A stretch of DNA of 64,000 nt from Hymenobacter montanus (GTDB taxonomy: Bacteria; Bacteroidota; Bacteroidia; Cytophagales; Hymenobacteraceae): the NCBI RefSeq assembly GCF_014699115.1, contig NZ_JACXAD010000001.1, positions 62,001-126,000 on the forward strand, written 5' to 3'. The notes beneath the pieces were generated by a model. That model was not told where the DNA came from, made no database searches, and saw only the letters and a program-made list of their open reading frames with translations. Below are positions 18,015 to 25,825 of this stretch, in pieces. The position numbers and the translations under genes are program-made. Each line of letters starts with the position of its first letter. The first letter of the stretch is position 1.

Positions 18015-19236
18015 TAAAGCCGGCTTGAGCCAATTCTTTCCAGAACCGCGGGTACGATTTTTTCACCACCAGCGGGGCGGCAATAGTAAGCGGCCCGCGT
18101 AGGGCCAGGGGTGCGAACGCCATGGCCATGCGGTGGTCGTGATACGTGTCGACCATTTGCTTGTCCACGGTGAAACCCGTTGATTCCACTCGGAAACGGC
18201 CCGCGCCCACTTCCCGCAAGTTGCCGCCAAACTTAGCCAGCTCGGTTTGCAGGGCAGCAATCCGGTCCGTTTCCTTGATGCGCAAGCTTTCCAGCCCGGT
18301 CATTTCAACCGGAATAGCCAGGGTAGCCGCTACCACGGCCACGGTTTGGGCTAAGTCCGGGCAGTTGGTGAAATCGAAGAATAATTGCTCATTATCAGCC
18401 GGGAGCGGTACCTGCCGGAGATGAATGCCGTCGGGCAAGAAGGTTGTTTGCACCCCAAAATGCGCCATGAGGCTCCCAATGGCCTGGTCGCCTTGCAGCG
18501 ACTGCTCGCGCAAGCCCGGCAAAGTAATCTCCGAGCCCGCCGGTGCCAACGCCACCAGCGAATACCAATAGCTGGCGGCCGACCAGTCCGCCTCCACCGT
18601 GTAGTCGGTGGGCTGGTACGGAGTTGGCCCTACCCGGATGGTGTCGCCCTCAACCATCCAATCGGCGCCAAACCGCCGCATCAGCGCCAGGGTCATGTCG
18701 ATGTACGGGCGGGAGCCGACGGGGCCAGTGAGGCGCAGGCGCAGGCCACCGGGCTGGTATGGGCTCAGCATCAGCAGGGCCGAAATGTACTGGCTGCTGA
18801 TGTCGCCGCGCATTTCCGTTTCGCCGGGGCCTCCGGTGTCGGCTGCGATAAGGCCCGCGAACTCCAGCGGCGGAAAGCCCTCCTTTTTCAGATAGGTAAT
18901 GCGGGCCCCCGCCTGCCGCAACGCACTCACGAGCACGGCAATGGGGCGCTCCTGCATGCGGGCGGTGCCCGTGAGTTGGCCCCGCCAGCCCGTAATAGCC
19001 AGGTAGGCAGTGAGGAAGCGCATCACGGTGCCGGCATCTTCCGCATCGAGCACCGCAGTGCTCGGTGCCGCGGCCAGCAGGCGGCGCATAAGCTGGGTGT
19101 CGTGAGCATCCGACAAATTACTGACGGTGCCCCCGCCCGCCAGCGCTTGCAGAATGAGGGCGCGATTGGCTTCGCTTTTGGAAGCCGGTAGTTGGGCGGT
19201 ACCGCGCAGCGGCCCGCCGGGCCAGGATAAGTGCAT
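17995..19236 (-). CDS. aroA: 3-phosphoshikimate 1-carboxyvinyltransferase (EPSP synthase)
   Basis: Sixth step of the shikimate pathway: joins PEP and shikimate-3-phosphate. 413 residues, full length. Motifs: LPASKSEANRALI (substrate Lys and Ser), EDAGTVMRFLTAY, QERPIAVLVSALRQAGA, SSQYISALLM, KETDRIAALQTELAKFG and DHRMAMAFAPLAL. It lies downstream of aroB on the same strand with an 82-bp gap, so they may be co-transcribed. Its 3' end overlaps the convergent receptor gene. Confidence 0.95.
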   Translation of the reverse strand: MHLSWPGGPLRGTAQLPASKSEANRALILQALAGGGTVSNLSDAHDTQLMRRLLAAAPSTAVLDAEDAGTVMRFLTAYLAITGWRGQLTGTARMQERPIAVLVSALRQAGARITYLKKEGFPPLEFAGLIAADTGGPGETEMRGDISSQYISALLMLSPYQPGGLRLRLTGPVGSRPYIDMTLALMRRFGADWMVEGDTIRVGPTPYQPTDYTVEADWSAASYWYSLVALAPAGSEITLPGLREQSLQGDQAIGSLMAHFGVQTTFLPDGIHLRQVPLPADNEQLFFDFTNCPDLAQTVAVVAATLAIPVEMTGLESLRIKETDRIAALQTELAKFGGNLREVGAGRFRVESTGFTVDKQMVDTYHDHRMAMAFAPLALRGPLTIAAPLVVKKSYPRFWKELAQAGFTTREAE

Positions 19237-19318
19237 AGAGTGGGAGCACCGGCTTCAACCGGCGCCGAAATGAATTTTTCTTGCGAGAAGAACTGGCCCA
19301 CGCGGGCCGACCCGGCGA

Positions 19319-20359
19319 CTACAGTCGGTGGTAATAGCGCAACGATTCGGCTATTTCCGCCAGGGTCACGGGCTGGTCAAAAACCCCGTTGCCAATGCCC
19401 TGCAGCAGGGTGCACTGGATGGTGGCGCCCGCGTTTTTCTTGTCCTGCAGCGCGAATTCAGCAATAGCGGCGGTTTCCAGCCCCACGAACGCCAGCTTAT
19501 CAAATACTGACAACACGAAGGTTTCGATTTTGTCTAACTCCTCGGGGCTCAGCAACCCGCGCTGGACCGACAGCCAGCTTTCACACACCAAACCAGCCGC
19601 CACGGCCTCGCCGTGCAGGGCCTCGCGCCCAGGCTGGGTGAGCAGATAGCTTTCGAGGGCGTGGCCTACCGTGTGGCCAAAATTGAGGAGCTTGCGGGGA
19701 CCATTCTCCAGGGGGTCCTGGCTGACGATCCGCTCCTTCAGGGCCACCGACTCGCGGATAATAGGCGTCCAGTTATCGGTGAGCCATCCCAGGCGGCGGT
19801 GCTGGGCGAAGGCTGCCGCATCGGCAATGAGCCAGTGCTTAAGCACCTCGGCATAGCCTGACTTTAGCTGGCGCGGGTCCAGGGTTTGCAAAAACTGCGG
19901 CTCGATAAACACGGCAGCCGGGGCCTGAAACACGCCCAACTGGTTTTTATACCCTTGAAAGTCGACCCCGGTTTTGCCGCCCACGCTGGCATCGACCTGC
20001 GCCAGCAACGTAGTGGGTACCTGCACAAAGCGGATCCCGCGCTTGTAGAGGGCCGCCGCAAAACCGCCCAAATCCGTGACCACGCCCCCACCCAGATTCA
20101 CCAGCACCGCGTGGCGGTCGGCGCGCTGTTCGGTGAGCTGGCACCACACGGTATCGCAACTGGCCAGGGTCTTATATCCTTCGCCGGCCGGAATCTCAAT
20201 GAGCTGATAGCTGGTCGGCAAGTGCTTTTCCAGCAAGGGCAGGCACTGGCGGGCCGTGTTCCCATCAACTAACACAAATACTTGGCTCACGGCCGGCCGA
20301 GCCAGCAGTTCGGCCAGCGCCGGCAGGGCTTCGGGACCGATGACAACGGAAGTATGCAT
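19319..20359 (-). CDS. aroB: 3-dehydroquinate synthase
   Basis: Second step of the shikimate pathway: NAD- and metal-dependent cyclisation of DAHP to 3-dehydroquinate. 346 residues, normal length. Motifs: NLGGGVVTDLGGFAAALYKRG (NAD binding), PTTLLAQVDASVGGKTGVDF, GYAEVLKHWLI, LNFGHTVGHALES and HGEAVAAGLVCES with the metal-binding histidines. It is upstream of aroA on the minus strand; the first-step enzyme is 1 kb further upstream on the same strand, with two opposed lipoprotein genes between. Confidence 0.95.
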   Translation of the reverse strand: MHTSVVIGPEALPALAELLARPAVSQVFVLVDGNTARQCLPLLEKHLPTSYQLIEIPAGEGYKTLASCDTVWCQLTEQRADRHAVLVNLGGGVVTDLGGFAAALYKRGIRFVQVPTTLLAQVDASVGGKTGVDFQGYKNQLGVFQAPAAVFIEPQFLQTLDPRQLKSGYAEVLKHWLIADAAAFAQHRRLGWLTDNWTPIIRESVALKERIVSQDPLENGPRKLLNFGHTVGHALESYLLTQPGREALHGEAVAAGLVCESWLSVQRGLLSPEELDKIETFVLSVFDKLAFVGLETAAIAEFALQDKKNAGATIQCTLLQGIGNGVFDQPVTLAEIAESLRYYHRL

Positions 20360-20508
20360 GGGGCAAAAGTCAGCATAAAAAACCGCCCATCCTGCTTTTT
20401 ACGCGCAACTATTACGCGCCGCGACCAGTCACCAAAGCACAAACGGGAGATTCTTTTTACATGATTCGCTTGGCTTCCTGACCTTCCATTTTTGACTTAC
20501 CAACTTCA

Positions 20509-20937
20509 ATGAAACGCTTTTTTCAATTTTCCGCACTGCTTTTCTCAATCGGCACCGTTGGCTTAGCCAGTTGTAAAAAGGAGGTCAAGGCTCCTAAGGT
20601 CACTGAATGCCCAGCCTCAAGCAGCCTCATCGGTACCTGGAGGCTTACGAGCCGGGAATGCGAATGCCTGCCCAGTCCCACACCCAACGAGATGGTCATA
20701 TTCACTGCTTCCGGTTTTGCTTTCTACCGAGACGGCCTGTTAACGTCCAGTGGCACTTACACCTTTGGTACGGCTACCCCGTGCGGGTCTTCGCCGGTCC
20801 CGGGCTTAACCTTCGCCTATACTGGCACCAATACCGCGCCGCACAGTGTCGCCTACACGCTGACTAGTACCCAACTAATATTAGATCGAGGCGTTGCCTG
20901 CGATGCTCCGCGTGACACCTACGTCCGGCTTCCTTAG
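20509..20937 (+). CDS. Small lipoprotein with lipocalin-like domain, copy 1
   Basis: A 142-residue lipoprotein: hydrophobic signal with lipobox LASC (C22) followed by KK, typical of Bacteroidota. The mature part has the pattern SLIGTWRLTSRECECLP ... FTASGFAFYRDG ... GTYTFG seen in small lipocalin-like families, with several cysteines that may form disulphides. Function unknown. It is paralogous to the next gene 33 bp downstream, and both are opposed to the flanking aro genes. Confidence 0.75.
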   Translation: MKRFFQFSALLFSIGTVGLASCKKEVKAPKVTECPASSSLIGTWRLTSRECECLPSPTPNEMVIFTASGFAFYRDGLLTSSGTYTFGTATPCGSSPVPGLTFAYTGTNTAPHSVAYTLTSTQLILDRGVACDAPRDTYVRLP

Positions 20938-20970
20938 TCGCTTCTACCATCAATTTACCCCCCTCTTCTG

Positions 20971-21393
20971 ATGAAGCACCACCCATTACGCTCTTTTCTG
21001 CTGCCGCTCTTCGTTTCAATAAGCCTGGTAAGCTGTAAAAAAGATACCTCCGTCAGCCCAACGGGCCTCATCGGCACCTGGAAGCTCACCAACCGGGAAT
21101 GCTATTGCCTGCCCATGTCTAGGCCCGACGAGAGCGTCACCTTCACGGGTAAGAACTTCTCGTTCTGCAAAGACGGCCGCATAATCTCGGAAGGCACTTA
21201 CACTAAGACTACTGGTCCAGTTGAATGCGGCAGTACCACTCAGGTTCCGATACTCCGTTTGGCGGGCACCAGCGGCGTGATCCACCAAGTAGTCGCAACC
21301 ATCGACGGCCGAACGTTGGTGCTAGACTACCGGGCCGAGGGTGGCGGTTGCATTTCCGACACATCCATCGACACGTACGAGCGGCTGCCGTAG
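20971..21393 (+). CDS. Small lipoprotein with lipocalin-like domain, copy 2
   Basis: A 140-residue paralogue of the preceding gene: lipobox LVSC (C22) then KK, and the shared blocks GLIGTWKLTNRECYCLP, FCKDGRIISEGTYTK and a C-terminal DTYERLP (DTYVRLP in copy 1). The pair arose by tandem duplication. It converges on the DAHP synthase gene with a 16-bp gap. Ligand and role are unknown. Confidence 0.75.
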   Translation: MKHHPLRSFLLPLFVSISLVSCKKDTSVSPTGLIGTWKLTNRECYCLPMSRPDESVTFTGKNFSFCKDGRIISEGTYTKTTGPVECGSTTQVPILRLAGTSGVIHQVVATIDGRTLVLDYRAEGGGCISDTSIDTYERLP

Positions 21394-21409
21394 CGCACCC
21401 GGAGCCGGG

Positions 21410-22537
21410 CTATAGTCCCGGCCCCAGATGCGTCGCGCCGTCTACTTGGGGGCGACCGTTGAGCACCTCGGTCTGCTTGCGGATGCTTTCGATGTGAATC
21501 AGCTTGTAGAGCTCGGCTACGAACTTGTCGTTCACCTTGAGCTTGCTGGCCCAGTCGGTGCGGGTGTTAAAGATTTCCTGCCAGCGGTCGAGCTGCAGGA
21601 TTTTGACGTTGTTCTCCTTCTTGTACTCGGCCAGCTCTTCTACCAAGGCCATGCGGCGAGCCAGGGCTTCCACAATCTCGCGGTCGGCCACGTCCATCTT
21701 GTGGCGCAGCTCCTCGGCTTTGTTGAGGTAGTCGGCGTTATTAGAAGAGCGGTAGCGGTATTGCAGCTCGCTCAGAATTTCGCCGAGGCGCTGGGGCGTC
21801 ACTTGCTGTTCGGCATCGCTCAGGGCGTGGTCGGGGTCGGGATGGGTTTCAATCATGAGGCCATCGTAGTCCAGATCCAGGGCTTTTTGCGCGATGGGCA
21901 GCAGCAGGTCGCGCCGCCCCCCGATGTGGCTGGGGTCGCAGATGAGGGGAATGTGCGGGAAGCGCGTTTTCAGCTCGATGGGCAGCATCCAGGTGGGCGC
22001 GTTGCGGTAGCGGCTGGGCGCGAACGTGCTGAAGCCGCGGTGGATAGCCGCCAGATCGGTAATCCCGGCCCGCTCCAGGCGCTCCAGGGCGCCGGCCCAC
22101 AGGGCCACGTCGGGGTTCACGGGGTTTTTCACCATCACGGGCACGCCGGTACCGGCCAGCGCATCGGCCAGCTCCTGCACCGCAAAGGGGTTGACGGTGG
22201 TGCGGGCCCCAATCCAGAGCACGTCGATGCCGTGGCGCAGCGCTTCTTCGACGTGGCGCGGGTTGGCCACTTCGATAGTCGTGGGAATACTGGTTTCGGC
22301 CTTCACGCGCTGCAGCCAGGGCAGCGCCGCGGCGCCCATGCCTTCGAACGAGCCCGGCCGGGTGCGAGGCTTCCAGATCCCGGCCCGAAACAAGTCGATT
22401 GAACCCAGGGCTTTCAAGCCGTGGGCGGTGGCCAGCACCTGCTCTTCGGTTTCGGCCGAGCACGGACCGGCAATGAGCAGCGGCTGGCCTTTCTGCGCCA
22501 GCAGCCGGGTGAAGAACGTATCAGTAGGGAGGACCAT
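21410..22537 (-). CDS. Bifunctional DAHP synthase / chorismate mutase
   Basis: 375 residues from the ATG of MVLPTDTFFTRLLAQ; the frame is open further upstream but that part is Arg-rich and non-conserved. The N-terminal domain is a KDPG-aldolase-like DAHP synthase (LLIAGPCSAE, GIWKPRTRPGSFEGMG, WIGARTTVNPFAVQ, VKNPVNPDVALW, LICDPSHIGG), first step of aromatic biosynthesis. The C-terminal 95 residues are an AroQ-type chorismate mutase (LRHKMDVADREIVEALARRM). The fusion is common in Bacteroidota and lets the mutase domain act in feedback control. It is divergent from proline dehydrogenase with a 150-bp gap. Confidence 0.94.
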   Translation of the reverse strand: MVLPTDTFFTRLLAQKGQPLLIAGPCSAETEEQVLATAHGLKALGSIDLFRAGIWKPRTRPGSFEGMGAAALPWLQRVKAETSIPTTIEVANPRHVEEALRHGIDVLWIGARTTVNPFAVQELADALAGTGVPVMVKNPVNPDVALWAGALERLERAGITDLAAIHRGFSTFAPSRYRNAPTWMLPIELKTRFPHIPLICDPSHIGGRRDLLLPIAQKALDLDYDGLMIETHPDPDHALSDAEQQVTPQRLGEILSELQYRYRSSNNADYLNKAEELRHKMDVADREIVEALARRMALVEELAEYKKENNVKILQLDRWQEIFNTRTDWASKLKVNDKFVAELYKLIHIESIRKQTEVLNGRPQVDGATHLGPGL

Positions 22538-22592
22538 CTTACAGGGTAACGGACAAGTGAGCACCGGTTTCCGGCGGCGCCGAAAAGCTGGG

Positions 22593-22600
22593 CAAACGTA
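22593..22600 (-). promoter_or_regulatory. Candidate -7 box for the DAHP synthase gene
   Basis: On the minus strand this reads TACGTTTG, matching TAnnTTTG, 56 bases upstream of the ATG. A clear -33 TTG was not seen. On the plus strand, TACCTTCG at 22631-22638 could serve proline dehydrogenase. Confidence 0.4.
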
Positions 22601-22687
22601 ACTCGTTTCCACGGAACGTTGTTTACCGGTTACCTTCGCCTGCCGCTGGCTTCGCGCCCTAATTCCCACCCCCAGTTGCTCCACTCT

Positions 22688-23887
22688 ATGTCGCCCGCCC
22701 CTCCCACCCAGGCCCCGCCCATATCGTTTGAAGACACTCGCGTGGCCTTCGCCTCCAAATCCGACGCGCAGCTGCGGAAAGCCTACGCGCTGTTCGCGGC
22801 CATGAACAACGGCAGCTTGGTAAAAACCGGCAGCGGACTAATGAAAACGGCGCTGAAGTGGGGGCTGCCCGGCACGAAATTCCTGATCAAGCATTCTATC
22901 TTCGAGCAGTTTTGCGGGGGCGAAACCATCGCCGAATGCCGGGCCGTATCCGAGGAGCTGGGCAAGTACAACATCGGCACCATCTTAGACTATTCGGTGG
23001 AGGGCGAAGGCAACGACCGCAGCTACGACCGGACCCGCGACGAAATCCTGGCCACCATCGACGAGGCCCACCGCTCAAAACACATTCCCTTTTCGGTATT
23101 CAAGGTTACCGGCGTAGCCAACGTGGCCATCCTGGAGAAAATCCAGGCCGGCCAGCCCCTCACCGCCAGCGAGGCGGCGGCTCACGCCCAGGCCGTGGCC
23201 CGCGTGGACAGCCTTTGCGCCCGCGCCCACCAACACGGCGTCCGCCTCTTCGTTGATGCCGAGGAGAGCTGGTTTCAGCACACCATCGACCTGCTGACCT
23301 ACGACATGATGGCCAAGTACAACCGCGAGACGGCCATTGTCTGGAATACCTACCAGCTCTACCGCCACGACCGCCTCGAGGCGCTGAAAGCCGCCCACGA
23401 CGTAGCGGCTGAGGCCGGCTACTACGTCGGAGCCAAGCTGGTGCGCGGGGCCTACATGGAGAAGGAAACCCGCGTGGCCCAGCAGCGCGGCTACCCGAAC
23501 CCCATCAACCCCACCAAGCAGAACACCGACGCCCTTTACGACGAGTCGCTGCGCTATTGCGTGGCGCACCTCGACCGCATCAGCCTGTGCGCAGGCACTC
23601 ACAACGAAGCCAGCTCGCTGCTGCTCACCCACCTGATGCAGCAGGCTGGCCTGGTACCCGGCGACCCGCGCGTATGGTTTGCGCAGCTTTACGGCATGAG
23701 TGACAACCTTACCTACAACCTCGCCAACGCCGGCTACAATACCGCCAAGTACCTCCCCTACGGCCCGGTAGCTGCGGTAATGCCCTACTTGCTGCGGCGG
23801 GCCGACGAAAACACCGCCATCGCGGGCCAAAGCAGCCGGGAGTTCTTGCTAATTCAAAAGGAAATCCGGCGGCGCCAGGGCCGGTAG
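22688..23887 (+). CDS. Proline dehydrogenase (PRODH)
   Basis: FAD-dependent oxidation of proline to pyrroline-5-carboxylate. 399 residues from the ATG of MSPAPPTQAPPISFED; 23 extra codons upstream have no support. Family motifs: LDYSVEGEG, FKVTGVA, FVDAEESWFQ, NTYQLYRHDRLE, GAKLVRGAYMEKE, AGTHNEAS, QLYGMSDNLTYNL and a C-terminal YLLRRADENTAI that includes the substrate-binding arginines. It is a stand-alone domain rather than PutA; no P5C dehydrogenase gene is nearby. Confidence 0.94.
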   Translation: MSPAPPTQAPPISFEDTRVAFASKSDAQLRKAYALFAAMNNGSLVKTGSGLMKTALKWGLPGTKFLIKHSIFEQFCGGETIAECRAVSEELGKYNIGTILDYSVEGEGNDRSYDRTRDEILATIDEAHRSKHIPFSVFKVTGVANVAILEKIQAGQPLTASEAAAHAQAVARVDSLCARAHQHGVRLFVDAEESWFQHTIDLLTYDMMAKYNRETAIVWNTYQLYRHDRLEALKAAHDVAAEAGYYVGAKLVRGAYMEKETRVAQQRGYPNPINPTKQNTDALYDESLRYCVAHLDRISLCAGTHNEASSLLLTHLMQQAGLVPGDPRVWFAQLYGMSDNLTYNLANAGYNTAKYLPYGPVAAVMPYLLRRADENTAIAGQSSREFLLIQKEIRRRQGR

Positions 23888-24073
23888 CTGGCCGGTGGTC
23901 GCGTAGGGTGGCTCGACTACAAACCGGCAGCCGAAAATTTTAGGAACGATTGTGGTAGGAGGAGCCTGCCCGAATTGGAAATTGCTGATTGACGCTCGGC
24001 ATCAAGCCAAGGCAGTCCGCTAAAATTCGCTAATTTTCAGGCCTAAACCGGTTTTTTTATTTGAAGCCCTGCC

Positions 24074-24442
24074 ATGATTGGTCGTATTCGCACCTACTTA
24101 ATTCGTTATTCCCGGCTGCAATCTGGCACAGTAAGCTACCTCACCCTGGTGCAGGAAGCCGAGCTGGGACTGAACCTGGAGATTTCCCACGAAAAATCGA
24201 GGCTGAACGAAATGCTGGCTGAAATATCGCTGAGCGAGCACGAGGCCGGGCGCCCCCTCCTGAGCTGCCTGGTAAAAGTTCAGGGCTCTAAGGGCCAGGG
24301 GGATAACTTCTATAAGATGTGCGAAAAGCTGGGTTTGGGCGAATGGCGCAGCCTCAAGCAGAACGAGGATTTTTTGAAAGAGCTGATCCGGAACTGCCGG
24401 GCATTTTGGCGCGACGAGGCCAACTATGAGCAGTTCGCTTAG
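24074..24442 (+). CDS. Conserved-looking hypothetical protein
   Basis: A 122-residue soluble protein that I do not recognise. It is rich in charged residues and mainly helical by eye (EAELGLNLEISHEKSRLNEML; NFYKMCEKLGLGEW; ELIRNCRAFWRDE), without membrane or signal segment. The ATG is preceded by an AT-rich stretch (ggtttttttatttgaa). Base composition is like its neighbours, and it stands alone between gaps of 186 and 383 bp. Confidence 0.6.
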   Translation: MIGRIRTYLIRYSRLQSGTVSYLTLVQEAELGLNLEISHEKSRLNEMLAEISLSEHEAGRPLLSCLVKVQGSKGQGDNFYKMCEKLGLGEWRSLKQNEDFLKELIRNCRAFWRDEANYEQFA

Positions 24443-24825
24443 GCTGGATCATTTCACCGGCAGTTGCCCGGGTTAAGTTTCGAGCGCGGCGGCTCCAAGG
24501 TCGGCCGAGCCCTTGCTTCGCCCCACGAAACGCCATCAGCGGAGCGAATAATTGAGTAGCCGGGCTACGGGCGGTATTTCGCTGGGCATAACCGCCTGCG
24601 CTACTAACTCCGGCTAGCTGCCGGGGCAGCCTTTTGGCTGATTTTTAATGGGCTCGGAGCAGTAAAGTTGGTGAGCCTACTTGCGCGGCCTTGGGTAACA
24701 TTTGTGCAAAGACCGGAAAATCTGGAAAATTAGCGGGACGCAACCTGCGCTGCGCTGGTCCCGTTAAGAACTGCAACTAGCCAGTAGGCTGGTTTTATCT
24801 TATCCACATTTCCAGTTCTTTCACC
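24443..24825. other. Gene-free leader of the following stress-type gene
   Basis: 383 bp without a supported gene. A stem-forming pair (gcgggac near 24733 with gtcccgt near 24759) lies about 60-95 bases upstream of the next ATG and could be a transcript leader hairpin. No clear riboswitch or tRNA. Confidence 0.4.
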
Positions 24826-25599
24826 ATGAATACCAACGATCCGAATAACCCGCAAAATACTGGTACCGGCGCAGGCTCTAACTACGGCACCCACACTACT
24901 GGCACTGGCTTTGGCAATAGCACGGGCTCGAGCAACGAAAGCTCCAGCTATAACGCCGGCACCGGTTCCGACAGCGGTACGGGTGTCTCAAATAACTCCG
25001 GCGCCTCACTGGGCAACACTGCCACGAGCTCCACTGCTGGCAACGACTTCGGCACCCAGGCCACAACCGGCGGATCTTACCAGGAAGGCAGCAGCATGAG
25101 CGGCATCTTCCGCGACCGCAACAGCGCTGAGCAGGCCTATCAGTCGCTCTCCTCGCGTGGGTATGGCAAAGACGATGTCAATCTGCTCATGTCGGACGAA
25201 ACCCGCAAAACGCACTTTGGGGATAACTCGACGCATACCGACCTCGGCGACAAAGCCATGGAAGGCGCGGGTATTGGCTCGGCCATCGGCGGTACGGCTG
25301 GTGCCGTGATCGGGGCCATCGCGGCCATTGGCACCTCGGTAGCCCTGCCCGGCCTAGGGCTGATTATCGCGGGTCCGCTGGCTGCGGCTTTGGCCGGCGC
25401 CGGCGCCGGGGGCCTCACGGGCGGCCTGGTAGGCGCGCTGGTGGGCTCCGGCATCCCCGAGGAGCACGCGGCTGAATACGAGCAAGGCATCAAGAATGGC
25501 GGAATTGTAATGGGCGTGAAGCCCCGCAACGCCGAAGACGCTAAATACTTCGAAGAGGAGTTCCGCCGCAACAACGGCGACAAGATCTACAAGTACTAA
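24826..25599 (+). CDS. YflT-like general stress protein with glycine-zipper segment
   Basis: 257 residues. The first 90 are low-complexity Asn/Thr/Gly/Ser. Then comes a domain resembling the heat-induced YflT/GS17M fold (SGIFRDRNSAEQAYQSLSSRGYGKDDVNLLMSDETRK), split by a long Gly/Ala segment (about 155-205) that could insert in a membrane. The C-terminal part (HAAEYEQGIKNGGIVMGVKP) completes the domain. Likely an envelope or general stress protein; the role is inferred from family only. A strong terminator follows. Confidence 0.7.
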   Translation: MNTNDPNNPQNTGTGAGSNYGTHTTGTGFGNSTGSSNESSSYNAGTGSDSGTGVSNNSGASLGNTATSSTAGNDFGTQATTGGSYQEGSSMSGIFRDRNSAEQAYQSLSSRGYGKDDVNLLMSDETRKTHFGDNSTHTDLGDKAMEGAGIGSAIGGTAGAVIGAIAAIGTSVALPGLGLIIAGPLAAALAGAGAGGLTGGLVGALVGSGIPEEHAAEYEQGIKNGGIVMGVKPRNAEDAKYFEEEFRRNNGDKIYKY

Positions 25600-25622
25600 T
25601 CCAGGCTTCGGTTCGACTCTGC

Positions 25623-25656
25623 AAAAAGCCTTTCCCACCCGGGAAAGGCTTTTTTG
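25623..25656 (+). terminator. Rho-independent terminator
   Basis: A 14-bp stem (aaaaagcctttccc / gggaaaggcttttt) with loop accc and a T run, 24 bases after the stop of the stress-type gene. Confidence 0.92.
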
Positions 25657-25825
25657 TTGCAACATCTTGCCGGCGTAACCGGTCTATAGCAGGTACCAGC
25701 CCGGGAGGCCGGGAGTCGGGCACTTATTTTATCCGTAAGGGCGTTTTAAGCGTAAGCAACGGGGCCCGGAATTGCTCCGTACTCTGCTTACATTTGGTTT
25801 TCATCCCTGTTTTATTTTCCTGCTA

